From assembly GCF_020859565.1 (NCBI RefSeq), contig NZ_JAJHUO010000028.1:86274-150273 (forward strand): a stretch of DNA of 64,000 nt. Reading direction: 5' to 3'. This DNA is from Saccharothrix luteola. GTDB lineage: Bacteria > Actinomycetota > Actinomycetes > Mycobacteriales > Pseudonocardiaceae. The notes beneath the pieces are model-generated. The model saw nothing but the letters and a program-made list of their open reading frames with translations, searched no databases and was not told where the DNA came from. This document shows, piece after piece, positions 54,848-63,431 of this stretch. The position numbers and the translations under genes were made by a program. Position 1 is the stretch's first letter. Each line of letters starts with the position of its first letter.

Positions 54848-55893
54848 ACCCCGCCCTCGATGTAGGCCACCATCACGCGGTGCATCTCGGCCAGGGCCGC
54901 ACCCAGCGCCGGCGTCCGGTCCGGCGAGTACACCAGCGTCCACAGGTCGGTCCCGACGAGCCCGTGCCGCTCCTTGAACCGGTAGTTGTCCCGGCCCCAC
55001 TCGATCCGCCGGAACCCGTTGGCGTAGGCCCATTCGGTGCAGCGGTACATCATCACCACGTACGTGCTCAGCTCGGTGAGGCCGGAGTAGTCCACGCCGC
55101 CGCACAGGAACGTGACCTCGGCGTCGTGCCGGAAGCCGAAGAACACCCCGGCGACCCGGTCCTCGACCCGTGCGACGACCAGCAGGGCGCCCGGCGTCCG
55201 CAGCAGGGCGTGGAGGGTGTCCTCGTCGTACAACGCGGGCCAGCCGTGCTCGTCGGTGGTGCCGACGACCAGCGGCAGGGCCGACGGCACGAGTTCGTGC
55301 GCCTCCGGCCCTTCCACCACCTCGATCCGCAGCCCGCGCTCGTCCGCGCGCCGCAACCGCCGCTGCACGTCCATGCGGAGCTTCCTGGGCAACCGGCCGA
55401 GGTGCTCGTCGAACCCGCCGGACAGCTCGGAGCTGTACGTGCGGTCGAGCTTGACCCGACCGGCCGGTGGTCCGACCGCGTCCTCCCACGTGGCGGCGGC
55501 GGCCTCGGTGAGGTTCGGCGCGATCAGCAGGTCCGCCTCGCCCGCGTCGATCCACGCCATCGCCGTGGCGTGCGCGCCGCGTGCCAGGGCTTCCGGGAAG
55601 GCGTCGCGCTTGGTGTACATCGAGTACGTGGAGCCCGCGAAGACGTGGCGGCTGCCCAGCTGCGCCTGCTTCGCCTGGGCGACGTACCCGTGCCAGAACG
55701 GCGAACTGCGCAGCGCGTAGAGCGGGAGGACCTGTCCTTCGGCGTGCACGTAGCCGTGCCGCGACCGGCCCTCGATGCCGGTCGTCTCCCACATGCGCAG
55801 CCAACCGGCCGAGTCGTACAGGCAACCGGACACCACCCGCTCGGGTAACTCGCCGAGCAGCGACCAGCCTTGCGCGGTCGTCGTGGTCGTCAT
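54844..55893 (-). CDS. FemAB/BioF2-like GNAT-fold acyltransferase
   Basis: 349 aa, GGAGG 8 nt before the ATG at 55893. Two GNAT-like halves in the peptidoglycan-interpeptide/BioF2 arrangement: 'HAEGQVLPLYAL', then 'KLRMDVQRRLRRADERGLRIEVVEG' (about residues 180-205) and 'LVVARVEDRVAGVFFGFRHDAEVTFLCGGVDYSG' (about 240-275), ending 'GFRRIEWGRDNYRFKERHG'. FemAB members transfer amino acids from aminoacyl-tRNA to an amine; BioF2-like ones use acyl-CoA. It heads a leftward operon with MFS-MetX, the methyltransferase and EamA. With the class I LysRS nearby, tRNA-dependent amide formation is possible. Confidence 0.75.
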   Translation of the reverse strand: MTTTTTAQGWSLLGELPERVVSGCLYDSAGWLRMWETTGIEGRSRHGYVHAEGQVLPLYALRSSPFWHGYVAQAKQAQLGSRHVFAGSTYSMYTKRDAFPEALARGAHATAMAWIDAGEADLLIAPNLTEAAAATWEDAVGPPAGRVKLDRTYSSELSGGFDEHLGRLPRKLRMDVQRRLRRADERGLRIEVVEGPEAHELVPSALPLVVGTTDEHGWPALYDEDTLHALLRTPGALLVVARVEDRVAGVFFGFRHDAEVTFLCGGVDYSGLTELSTYVVMMYRCTEWAYANGFRRIEWGRDNYRFKERHGLVGTDLWTLVYSPDRTPALGAALAEMHRVMVAYIEGGV

Positions 55894-56239
55894 GTCCCGG
55901 ACCTCCGCCCGGCCCGCGGTAAGCCCGCGTCGCTCCGCCGTAACGTCACCACACGCAATGTTCCCCCATGCGCCGCGTTGTCCAATGCCGTGCACCAGGT
56001 GCTGAACCGGTCACGCGGTGGCAGTCGGCGGGCCGGTTCGCAACCGTCGCAGACTACAGGCGGCACCACCGGAACACCCGTGCGCGCAACAGGAACGCTG
56101 CGGTGCGGGGATCCGGCGTGCCGCCACTCCCCCCGTCGTTCGATCGGCCGCGAATCGTCTGGATGGCCGTTGGAGCCGCTCTGCACGCTGTGCCACGATA
56201 GGTCACGGTTCGTGTCCGTGGGCAGGTTGGGAGCGGTGG
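55894..56239. promoter_or_regulatory. 346-bp divergent promoter region of GNAT operon and SARP regulator
   Basis: No supported ORF. It must hold the promoters of two divergent units and probably SARP-binding direct repeats, but I could not pick a clear heptamer pair or -35/-10 set by eye. Confidence 0.5.
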
Positions 56240-59143
56240 GTGCTGGCCGTCCAGGTGCTCGGCCCCATCAGGGCCTGGCGCGACGGCACCGCGCTCGCCC
56301 TCGGCCCCGCCGGCCGCAAGGCCGTGTTCGCGGTGCTGGCCCTCGCGCACGGCAAACCGGTGCCCCGGGCCGAACTCGTCGACGCGCTGTGGGGCGAACG
56401 CCCGCCGGCCAGCGCGGCGAACATCATCCACACCCACGTCAAGCACCTGCGGCAGTTGCTCGAGCCCGAGCGTGGCCCGCGCTCGCCGAGCACCACCATC
56501 CCCACCGTGGGCGACGGGTACGCGCTGGACCTGCCCGCGGACGCGGTGGACGCGTCCCGGTTCCGCTCGCTGGTCGCGCGCGCCTCCGCCCTGGCCCACG
56601 ACGAACCCCCACGGGCCGCGGACCTCCTGACCGAGGCGCTGGGGTTGTGGCACGGACGTCCACTGGCCGACGTGCCGCTGCTCGACGGGCACCCCGGCGT
56701 CGTCGCGTTGGCGGGGGAACACCGGGCGGCCCTGGCCCGGCACGCCGAGCTGATGACCGCTGTCGGCGCGGCGCGCGACGTGCTGCCCGCGCTGGTGGAG
56801 CACGTCGCGACGCACGGGCTCGACGAGATGATGCACGCGTTGCTCATCCGCGCGTACACCGCGGCCGGTCAACGGGACCTGGCGTTCGACACCTACCACG
56901 GGATGCGGCGGCGTCTCATGGAGGAACTCGGCGTCGGCCCCGGACCCGAGCTGACCGCCGCGTACCTCAACGCGCTCGAGGAGACCCCCGGCGACGACGC
57001 CACCGCACCGGCGGAACCCGCCCTCGCGTCCTCCGGCGTGAACCAGCTGCCCGGTGACGTGCACGGCTTCACCGGCCGGCAGGCGGAACTCGCCGAACTC
57101 GGCCGGGTGCTGACCGCCGAGCGGAGCGGGGTGCCCATCATCGTCGTGTGCGGCGCCGCCGGCGTGGGCAAGACGGCGCTCGCGCTGCACTGGGCCCACC
57201 GGGTCCGTTCCCAGTTCCCCGACGGGCAGCTGCACGTGGACCTGCGCGGCTACGACCCGCGGTCGCCGATGGCGGCGGAGGACGCCCTGGGCCACCTGCT
57301 CGACGGTCTCGGCGTCACCGGCGCGGACGTGCCGGTCGACCCCGACCAGCGGGCCGCCCGGTACCGCGCCGAACTCGCGGACCGGCGGGTGCTGATCGTG
57401 CTCGACAACGCGTCGACGGTCGACCAGGTGCGGTCGCTGCTGCCCGGCACGTCGAGCTGCCTGGTCCTGGTGACCAGCCGCAGCAGCCTGGCGGGCCTCG
57501 TCGCGCTGCACGGCGCGCACCGGCTCGACGTCGACCAGCTGTCGACGCCGGACTCGCTGGCCCTGCTGCGCGCCCTGATCGGTGAGCGGGTGCGTCGGGA
57601 ACCCGAAGCCGCGGCGGACCTGGCCGAGCGGTGCGGTCGGTTGCCGCTCGCGCTGCGCATCGCCGCCGAGCTGGCCGCGTCCCGGCCCGCCTCGACGCTG
57701 GCCGAGCTGACCGGCGAGCTGACCGACCGGCGACAACGGCTGCGCGTGCTCGACACGGGCGACGACGCCCGTGCCGCCGTGCGCACCGTCTTCTCCTGGT
57801 CATACGCGCAGCTGCGGCCCGAGGTGGCGCGGGCGTTCCGGCGGCTGGGCCTGCACCCGGGCCCGGACGTGACGCCGTTCGCGCTCGCCGCGCTCACCGG
57901 TACCGACCAGGACGAGGCCCGCCGGTCCCTGGACGTCCTGGCGCGCAACAGCCTCGTGCGGCGCGTGCCCGGCGACCGGTTCGTCGTCCACGACCTCCTG
58001 CGCGCCTACGCCGAGGAGCTGGCGGGCGAGCACGACCCGGAGCCGGAGCGGCTCGCCGCCGTGGACCGGCTGCTGGCCATCGCCGCCGCGGCGATGGACC
58101 TGCTCTACCCGGTCGACCGCCCGCACCGACCCGACTTCCGCGTGACGCCGCCGCCCGCGTTCCCCACCGCCGACGCGGCACGCGCCTGGCTGGACGCCGA
58201 GCGGTCCACGCTGGTCACCCTGTGCCGTGCCGCCGAACGCGACGACCGGCCGGGCTACGTGGTCGACCTGGCGAACACGCTGTACCGGTACCTGGAAAGC
58301 GGCCACTACGCGGACGCGTCGACCATCTACGGGTGCGCGTTGCGCGCCGCCCGGCGGGCGGGCGAGGACGACCTGCTCGCCGCGGCCCTGACCAACCTGG
58401 GCGCGTTGCGCCGGATCCTCGGCGACTACGACCAGGCGGTCGGGCACCTGCGGGAGGCGATCGCGCTGCACCGGAGGACCGGCGGGCAGCACGGCGTGCC
58501 GCGTGCGTTGTCGAACCTCGGCATCGTCCAAGAGCGGCTCGGCGAGTACGACGAGGCGGTGTCGCTCCAGCGCGAGGCGCTGGCCGTGCACCGACGGCTG
58601 GGCAACCGGCACGGGGAGGCGGCGGCGCTGCTCAACCTGGGCAACGCGTACAACCGCCCCGGTCACCACCCCCGCGCCGCCGAGTGCCTGGAACTCGCGC
58701 TCGACCTGTTCCGCCGGCTCGACGACGTGAGCGGCCAGGCCAGCGCGCTGGCCAACCTCGGCGACGTGTGCGCGAGCCTGCGGCGCTACCCGGACGCCGT
58801 GCGGCACCTCGACGAGGCCCGGGAGCTGTTCCAGCGCCTGCACCACAGCTACGGCGTGGCGGTGACGTTGAGCAACCTGGGCACCGTGCACACCCGGCTC
58901 GGCGACTGGTCCCAGGCGCACCGCTGCCACACCTCCGCCCTGGAGACGTTCCGGGACATCGGCCACCGGTACGGGGAAGCGAGCGCCCTCAACGGCCTCG
59001 GCGAGACCCTGCGGGCGGCGGGTCGGCCGGACGAGGCCCTCGCCGCGCACGCCGACGCGCTGCGGATCGCCACGGAGACCGGCGACCAGGACGAGCAGGA
59101 CCGCGCCCGAGCCGGTCTGGGCAGCGCCCGCAGTCAGGCGTGA
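56240..59143 (+). CDS. AfsR/SARP-type cluster regulator with NB-ARC and TPR domains
   Basis: 967 aa from a GTG at 56240 (GGGAG 7 nt upstream). OmpR-like winged helix at 1-95 ('LGPIRAWRDGTALALG', 'RAELVDALWGERPPASAANIIHTHVKHLR'). BTAD about 98-245 ('EHVATHGLDEMMHALLIRAYT'). NB-ARC about 270-560 with the P-loop Lys311 in 'GAAGVGKTAL' and 'ADRRVLIVLDNAST'. At least five TPRs about 690-960 ('ALSNLGIVQERLGEYDEAVS' repeated pattern). Such ATP-binding SARPs activate secondary-metabolite clusters. Placed between the two halves of the putative cluster, it is the obvious pathway activator. Confidence 0.92.
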   Translation: MLAVQVLGPIRAWRDGTALALGPAGRKAVFAVLALAHGKPVPRAELVDALWGERPPASAANIIHTHVKHLRQLLEPERGPRSPSTTIPTVGDGYALDLPADAVDASRFRSLVARASALAHDEPPRAADLLTEALGLWHGRPLADVPLLDGHPGVVALAGEHRAALARHAELMTAVGAARDVLPALVEHVATHGLDEMMHALLIRAYTAAGQRDLAFDTYHGMRRRLMEELGVGPGPELTAAYLNALEETPGDDATAPAEPALASSGVNQLPGDVHGFTGRQAELAELGRVLTAERSGVPIIVVCGAAGVGKTALALHWAHRVRSQFPDGQLHVDLRGYDPRSPMAAEDALGHLLDGLGVTGADVPVDPDQRAARYRAELADRRVLIVLDNASTVDQVRSLLPGTSSCLVLVTSRSSLAGLVALHGAHRLDVDQLSTPDSLALLRALIGERVRREPEAAADLAERCGRLPLALRIAAELAASRPASTLAELTGELTDRRQRLRVLDTGDDARAAVRTVFSWSYAQLRPEVARAFRRLGLHPGPDVTPFALAALTGTDQDEARRSLDVLARNSLVRRVPGDRFVVHDLLRAYAEELAGEHDPEPERLAAVDRLLAIAAAAMDLLYPVDRPHRPDFRVTPPPAFPTADAARAWLDAERSTLVTLCRAAERDDRPGYVVDLANTLYRYLESGHYADASTIYGCALRAARRAGEDDLLAAALTNLGALRRILGDYDQAVGHLREAIALHRRTGGQHGVPRALSNLGIVQERLGEYDEAVSLQREALAVHRRLGNRHGEAAALLNLGNAYNRPGHHPRAAECLELALDLFRRLDDVSGQASALANLGDVCASLRRYPDAVRHLDEARELFQRLHHSYGVAVTLSNLGTVHTRLGDWSQAHRCHTSALETFRDIGHRYGEASALNGLGETLRAAGRPDEALAAHADALRIATETGDQDEQDRARAGLGSARSQA

Positions 59144-59305
59144 GCACGCGAATCGGGGTCCGCGCGTGCGGGACCTCGTCGTGCCGTTCCTGGACTGCGC
59201 GTCCACTGGCCGTCCAGACCTCGTCCAGAGGCGTTGTCGAGACTTCCGTGGTCGAGAAGTGACGGCCGGGCCTCGAGGCCCGCCGTCCGCACCCTGGGGG
59301 AAGCC

Positions 59306-60931
59306 ATGTCAGCTCGGCCGGACCGCGTCGCACACGACTGGTGCGCGGTCGAGTCAGGCCGGATAGCCGCGCTGCTCGAACGACGCGGGCAGGGACCCGG
59401 GCCGGTCGTGTTCGGCGCCGGTTTCGGTCCGTCGGGCCTCCCGCACATCGGCACGGTGAGCGAGGTCGTCCGCACGTCCTTCGTCCGGCGGGCGTTCGAG
59501 GAGACGACCGGGTGGGACACCCGGCTCGTCGTGGTAGCCGACGACATGGACGCCCTGCGCAAGGTGCCGGACAACGTGCCCGACCCGGGTGGGTTGGCGG
59601 CGCACCTCGGCATGCCGCTGCACCTGGTGCCGGACCCGTGGGGACGGGCGGCCAGCCTCGCCGAGGGCATGCTGGAGCGGCTGCGCCGGGTGCTCGACCT
59701 GATGGAGGTCGACTGCGAGGTCGTGCGCAGCTCCGACCTCTACGGGTCGGGTCGCCACGACTCGACCATCCGCGCCTTCCTCGCGGACTTCGCGGAGGTC
59801 AACGCCCTGGTCGGCCGTTCGGTGGGCGCCCTGCGGCGCAAGTCGTACAGCATCGTGATGCCGTTGTCGCCGATCACCGGCCGGGTGATCGAGCACACGC
59901 GGGTGCTCGACGTCGACCACCTGCGGGGCACGATCACCTACGAGATCCCGAAGGACGTGATCATCCAGCGGCCGGGCTTGGACCACGGCCTCGAACCGCA
60001 CGAGTACTACGTCGGCGAGCCGATCGGCGAGCCCGTGACCGTGTCCGCGCTCGGGGGCCGCTGCAAGTTCCAGTGGAAGGCCGACTGGGCGCTGCGCCTG
60101 CTCAGCGGCGAGACCGCCTACGAGATGCACGGGCAGGACCTGGCGGACTCGGCCCGCGTCGTGCGCCAGGTGTTCCACCGGCTGCGCCGCGAACCGCCCG
60201 TGCTCTTCGAGTACGGGCTGTTCGTCGACGAACGTGGCCGGAAGATCTCGAAGACCGTCGGCAACGGCTTCGCCCTCGACGACGCGATCGAGTGCCTCAC
60301 CCGGGAAGGCCTGCGGATGCTGCTGTACCGGAGGCCACGCCGACCACGCCGGTTCGACCTGGCGTCCGTTCCCCGGGTCAACGACGCGGTGCACGACGAA
60401 GCGCGCCTCGCCCGCAGGCCGCACCGCGGCGCGGGCGCTCGGCTGCGACTGCGCCGGATCGGCGCGACGACCCAGCCGGGCGGGCCGCGGTTCGGCTCCC
60501 TGGTGCGGGTCCTGGCCGCTTGCGCGCCGCTCGACCACGCGGGCGCGGTGGCGTTCGTCGAGCGGGTCTTCCCGCCGGACCGCCGTCCGGACCCGGACCT
60601 GGTGACGCGGGCGTGGCGCTTCCACCTGCAAGCCCGCCCCGCGCCCGAGCCGGTCGTCCTCGACCCCGCCGCGGTCACCGTGCTCCGCCGACTCGCGGAC
60701 GCCCTGGAGTCGGCGCCGCACGCCGATCCCGCCGTGCTGCTGCACAAGGCGCTCGACGGTCATGCCGACGCGTACCGGCCGCTGTACCTGGCCCTGCTCG
60801 GCCGGCCGCACGGCCCGCGGCTGGCCACCTGGCTGCGGATCACCGGCGCCCGGCGCTCGCTCGCCCTGGTCCGGGCGGCGCTGTCCCTCCCCGTACCCCC
60901 GTCCGACCGTTCCGAAGGTGGTTCGCAGTGA
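59306..60931 (+). CDS. lysS: class I lysyl-tRNA synthetase (LysRS1)
   Basis: 541 aa; GGGGGA 5 nt before the ATG. HIGH motif H47-I-G-T in 'GFGPSGLPHIGTVSEVVR', followed by 'VVADDMDALRKVPDNVPDP', the LysRS1 signature. The KMSKS equivalent is K313-I-S-K316-T in 'RKISKTVGNGF'. The C-terminal helical cage is present but divergent. LysRS1 charges tRNA-Lys and is known to discriminate against lysine analogues such as S-(2-aminoethyl)cysteine that class II LysRS accepts. In this cluster it is likely a second, resistant LysRS or a supplier of aminoacyl-tRNA. It overlaps the ALDH-like gene by 4 nt, so it is expressed with pathway genes. Confidence 0.88.
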   Translation: MSARPDRVAHDWCAVESGRIAALLERRGQGPGPVVFGAGFGPSGLPHIGTVSEVVRTSFVRRAFEETTGWDTRLVVVADDMDALRKVPDNVPDPGGLAAHLGMPLHLVPDPWGRAASLAEGMLERLRRVLDLMEVDCEVVRSSDLYGSGRHDSTIRAFLADFAEVNALVGRSVGALRRKSYSIVMPLSPITGRVIEHTRVLDVDHLRGTITYEIPKDVIIQRPGLDHGLEPHEYYVGEPIGEPVTVSALGGRCKFQWKADWALRLLSGETAYEMHGQDLADSARVVRQVFHRLRREPPVLFEYGLFVDERGRKISKTVGNGFALDDAIECLTREGLRMLLYRRPRRPRRFDLASVPRVNDAVHDEARLARRPHRGAGARLRLRRIGATTQPGGPRFGSLVRVLAACAPLDHAGAVAFVERVFPPDRRPDPDLVTRAWRFHLQARPAPEPVVLDPAAVTVLRRLADALESAPHADPAVLLHKALDGHADAYRPLYLALLGRPHGPRLATWLRITGARRSLALVRAALSLPVPPSDRSEGGSQ

Positions 60932-62175
60932 CCCGATCCGCAGTCCGCCCGGCCGTGGTGGACTTTCCCGCTGTGCAGGACCGAGCGCGCGCCTTCGCCA
61001 CGACCCTACGGGAGCGGAGTGCGGAGATCGTGCACAGCCTGTCGGGCTACCAGTGCGCGAACGTGGCGCTCGACGAGATCGAGCGATCCGTCGACCTGCT
61101 GGACAACCTGCACCACAACCGGGAGCACTTCGACGGGAAGGTGGGCGCGGTGACCACGTTCCTGCCGTTGAACCAGCCCTTGTACGCCACGGTGTGCTTC
61201 GGCGTCGTGCCGTCGTTCATGGCCGAGGACACCGCGCTGCGCCCGCCGACGGCCATGCACCCGCACTACCGGGCGTTGGCCGACGTGCTCGACCTGCCCG
61301 CGCACTTCCCGGAACTGCACGTGTCCTACGACGACAAGGAGGAGTTCGTCGCGGATCGGGCGCATCGGACGGACGTGGTCGTGTTCACCGGCACGCCGGA
61401 GAACGCGGCGAAGGTGCGCAGGTCGTTCCCGCGGCGAACCTTGTTCATCCTCAACGGTTCCGGCCACAACCCGCTCGTGGTGACCGAGTCCGCCGATGTC
61501 GACGTCGCCGTCGCCAGCGCGCTGCGGGTCGTGCTGTACAACCAGGGGCAGGACTGCGCCGGCCCCAACTCGATCCTGGTCCACCGCGCCCGACTGGCGC
61601 AGTTCCGCGAGAACCTGCTGGCGCGGCTGCGCGAACTGGAGCACCGCGTCGGCCCGTACTCCGACCCGGACAACGTGGTGGGGCCGAACACCGACCCCGA
61701 CCACGCCGTGAAGATGGTCCGCCGGTTCCGCGACGACCGCGCGTTCTGGCTCTACGGCGGCGAGGTCAACCCGGCCAGCGGGATGATCAAGCCCACCGTG
61801 TTCGAGAAGGACCTGGCGCTGGGGGGCAACTTCCGCGAGTTCTTCGCACCGGTGTTCTTCCTCCAGCCCTACGACGACGACGCGGAGCTGCCCCGCTACT
61901 TCGAGGACCAGCGGTACGCCGCCAACGCCATGTACGTGTCGGTGTTCGGCGACAGCCCTTACGTGAAGTCCCTGCTCGACTCGCCGTGGCACGACGCGGA
62001 CTCGATCCTGTGGGACACCGACCTGCACCTGACGGAGAAGGGGTACCTCCCCTACGGCGGGCGCGGACCGGCGGCGTCCTGCCTGTACGTGGACGGCGTC
62101 CGGGTGCCGGGCGCGACGTTGCCGCAGCGCGACATCCACCAGCACCTGGTCGCGCGGCGGGGCGGTCCGTGCTGA
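60928..62175 (+). CDS. aldehyde dehydrogenase-superfamily protein lacking the general-base Glu
   Basis: 415 aa from a GTG overlapping the LysRS stop (GTGA). The catalytic Cys210 is in 'YNQGQDCAGPNSILVH'; the usual E-L-G-G-K segment reads 'LNGSGHNP', with Asn176 where hydrolytic ALDHs have Glu. Some CoA-dependent ALDHs also lack this Glu, so a thioester- or activated-acyl-type reaction is plausible. The protein is about 70 residues shorter than normal at the N-terminus, and the NAD-binding 'TGTPENAAKVRRSF' is present. Coupling to LysRS1 and the exporter suggests action on an activated amino acid or aldehyde intermediate. Confidence 0.75.
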   Translation: MTRSAVRPAVVDFPAVQDRARAFATTLRERSAEIVHSLSGYQCANVALDEIERSVDLLDNLHHNREHFDGKVGAVTTFLPLNQPLYATVCFGVVPSFMAEDTALRPPTAMHPHYRALADVLDLPAHFPELHVSYDDKEEFVADRAHRTDVVVFTGTPENAAKVRRSFPRRTLFILNGSGHNPLVVTESADVDVAVASALRVVLYNQGQDCAGPNSILVHRARLAQFRENLLARLRELEHRVGPYSDPDNVVGPNTDPDHAVKMVRRFRDDRAFWLYGGEVNPASGMIKPTVFEKDLALGGNFREFFAPVFFLQPYDDDAELPRYFEDQRYAANAMYVSVFGDSPYVKSLLDSPWHDADSILWDTDLHLTEKGYLPYGGRGPAASCLYVDGVRVPGATLPQRDIHQHLVARRGGPC

Positions 62176-63317
62176 GCAGGCGCTGGGAGCCCGTCGCCGC
62201 GATCTGCACGGTCGCGGTGGTCGGCCTGGTCACCGGCCTGACCGTGCCACTGGTGTCGTTGCGGCTCAGCAGCGGCGGCGCGTCGGGCGCGTTGATCGGG
62301 ACGGCCGCCGCGCTGCCCGCGGTCGGGATTCTCGCCGCGGTGCTGTGCCTCGGCCCGCTGACCTGGCGGTGGCGGGTCAAACCGCTGCTGATCGTCGGGA
62401 TGCTCGGTTCGGCGGCCAGCACGGGCCTGCTCGCGGTGACCGGCAGCGTCCCGGCGCTGCTGGCGCTCCGGTTCGCCGTGGGCGTGTTCGCCGGGCTGCT
62501 GCTGGTGCTCGGCGAAACCTGGATCAACGCCATCACCGCGGAAGCCACGCGCGGGCGCTGGATCGCCCTCTACACCTCGGTGTTCACGCTGTGCCAGGTG
62601 TCCGGCCCCGGGTTGTTGGCGGTGTTCGGCTCGGCCGCCCAGTGGTCGCTGCTGGTCGCCTTGCTCACCCACGTGCCCGGGATCGCGCTGCTCGCCGTCA
62701 GCTCGTGCCAGATCGACGGGTTCAAGGCCGGGCGACCGGCCGCGTCCCTGACGTTCGCGCGGTCGGCGCCGACCATCGCGCTCGCGGTGCTGATGTTCTC
62801 CTTCTTCGACAGCGCGGTGCTGGCGCTGCTGCCCCTGTACGGCATGGCGCACGGGCACACCGAGGCGATCGCCGTCCTCATGGTGGGCGCGGTGTTCGCG
62901 GGCGACGCCCTGCTCCAGGTGCCGTTGGGCTGGTGGGCCGACCACGTCGACCGCCGCCGGCTGCACCTCGGGTGCGCGGTGGTCGTGCTGCTGCTGGCGC
63001 TGGGCATGCCCCTGCTGCTGGACGTGTCGGCGCTGATGTGGCCCGCGCTGGTGGTGCTGGGCGCCGCGGCGGGTGGCGTCTACACGCTCGGGTTGGTGCG
63101 CATCGGCCAGGACTTCACCGACGACGGGCTCGTCGACGCCAACGCCGGCGCCACCGTGCTGTGGGCGGTGGGCAGCCTCGTCGGCCCGCTGATCGGCAGC
63201 GCCGCGCTGGACCTCCTGCCACCGGACGGCCTGATGCTCGCGCTGGCCGCCGTCACCGCGCTGTTCCTGACCGTCGCCGTCGCGGACTTCCGGGCGCGGG
63301 CGCAGTTGTCGCGCTGA
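62169..63317 (+). CDS. MFS exporter (YcaD-like)
   Basis: 382 aa from a GTG overlapping the ALDH-like stop by 7 nt. Twelve hydrophobic segments; 'LVLGETWINAITAEATRGRWIALYTSVFTLCQVSGP' (about residues 112-147) with the conserved ESW/ETW-type motif and 'GWWADHVDRRRL' are typical of the YcaD/DHA1 branch. Presumed product exporter and last gene of the LysRS1-ALDH-MFS operon. The cluster then has three candidate exporters (this one, the MFS half of the fusion and EamA). Confidence 0.87.
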   Translation: MLSRRWEPVAAICTVAVVGLVTGLTVPLVSLRLSSGGASGALIGTAAALPAVGILAAVLCLGPLTWRWRVKPLLIVGMLGSAASTGLLAVTGSVPALLALRFAVGVFAGLLLVLGETWINAITAEATRGRWIALYTSVFTLCQVSGPGLLAVFGSAAQWSLLVALLTHVPGIALLAVSSCQIDGFKAGRPAASLTFARSAPTIALAVLMFSFFDSAVLALLPLYGMAHGHTEAIAVLMVGAVFAGDALLQVPLGWWADHVDRRRLHLGCAVVVLLLALGMPLLLDVSALMWPALVVLGAAAGGVYTLGLVRIGQDFTDDGLVDANAGATVLWAVGSLVGPLIGSAALDLLPPDGLMLALAAVTALFLTVAVADFRARAQLSR

Positions 63318-63431
63318 CCGGTCCAGCGGAAATGGGGTGAACGTCCTGACAACGTGTCCTCGTCTTTGTTCCGTGATCATGGCGATGGTCACCCACCGGC
63401 GTGCGGGACGCCCCTGCTACCTTCCGTCGAC

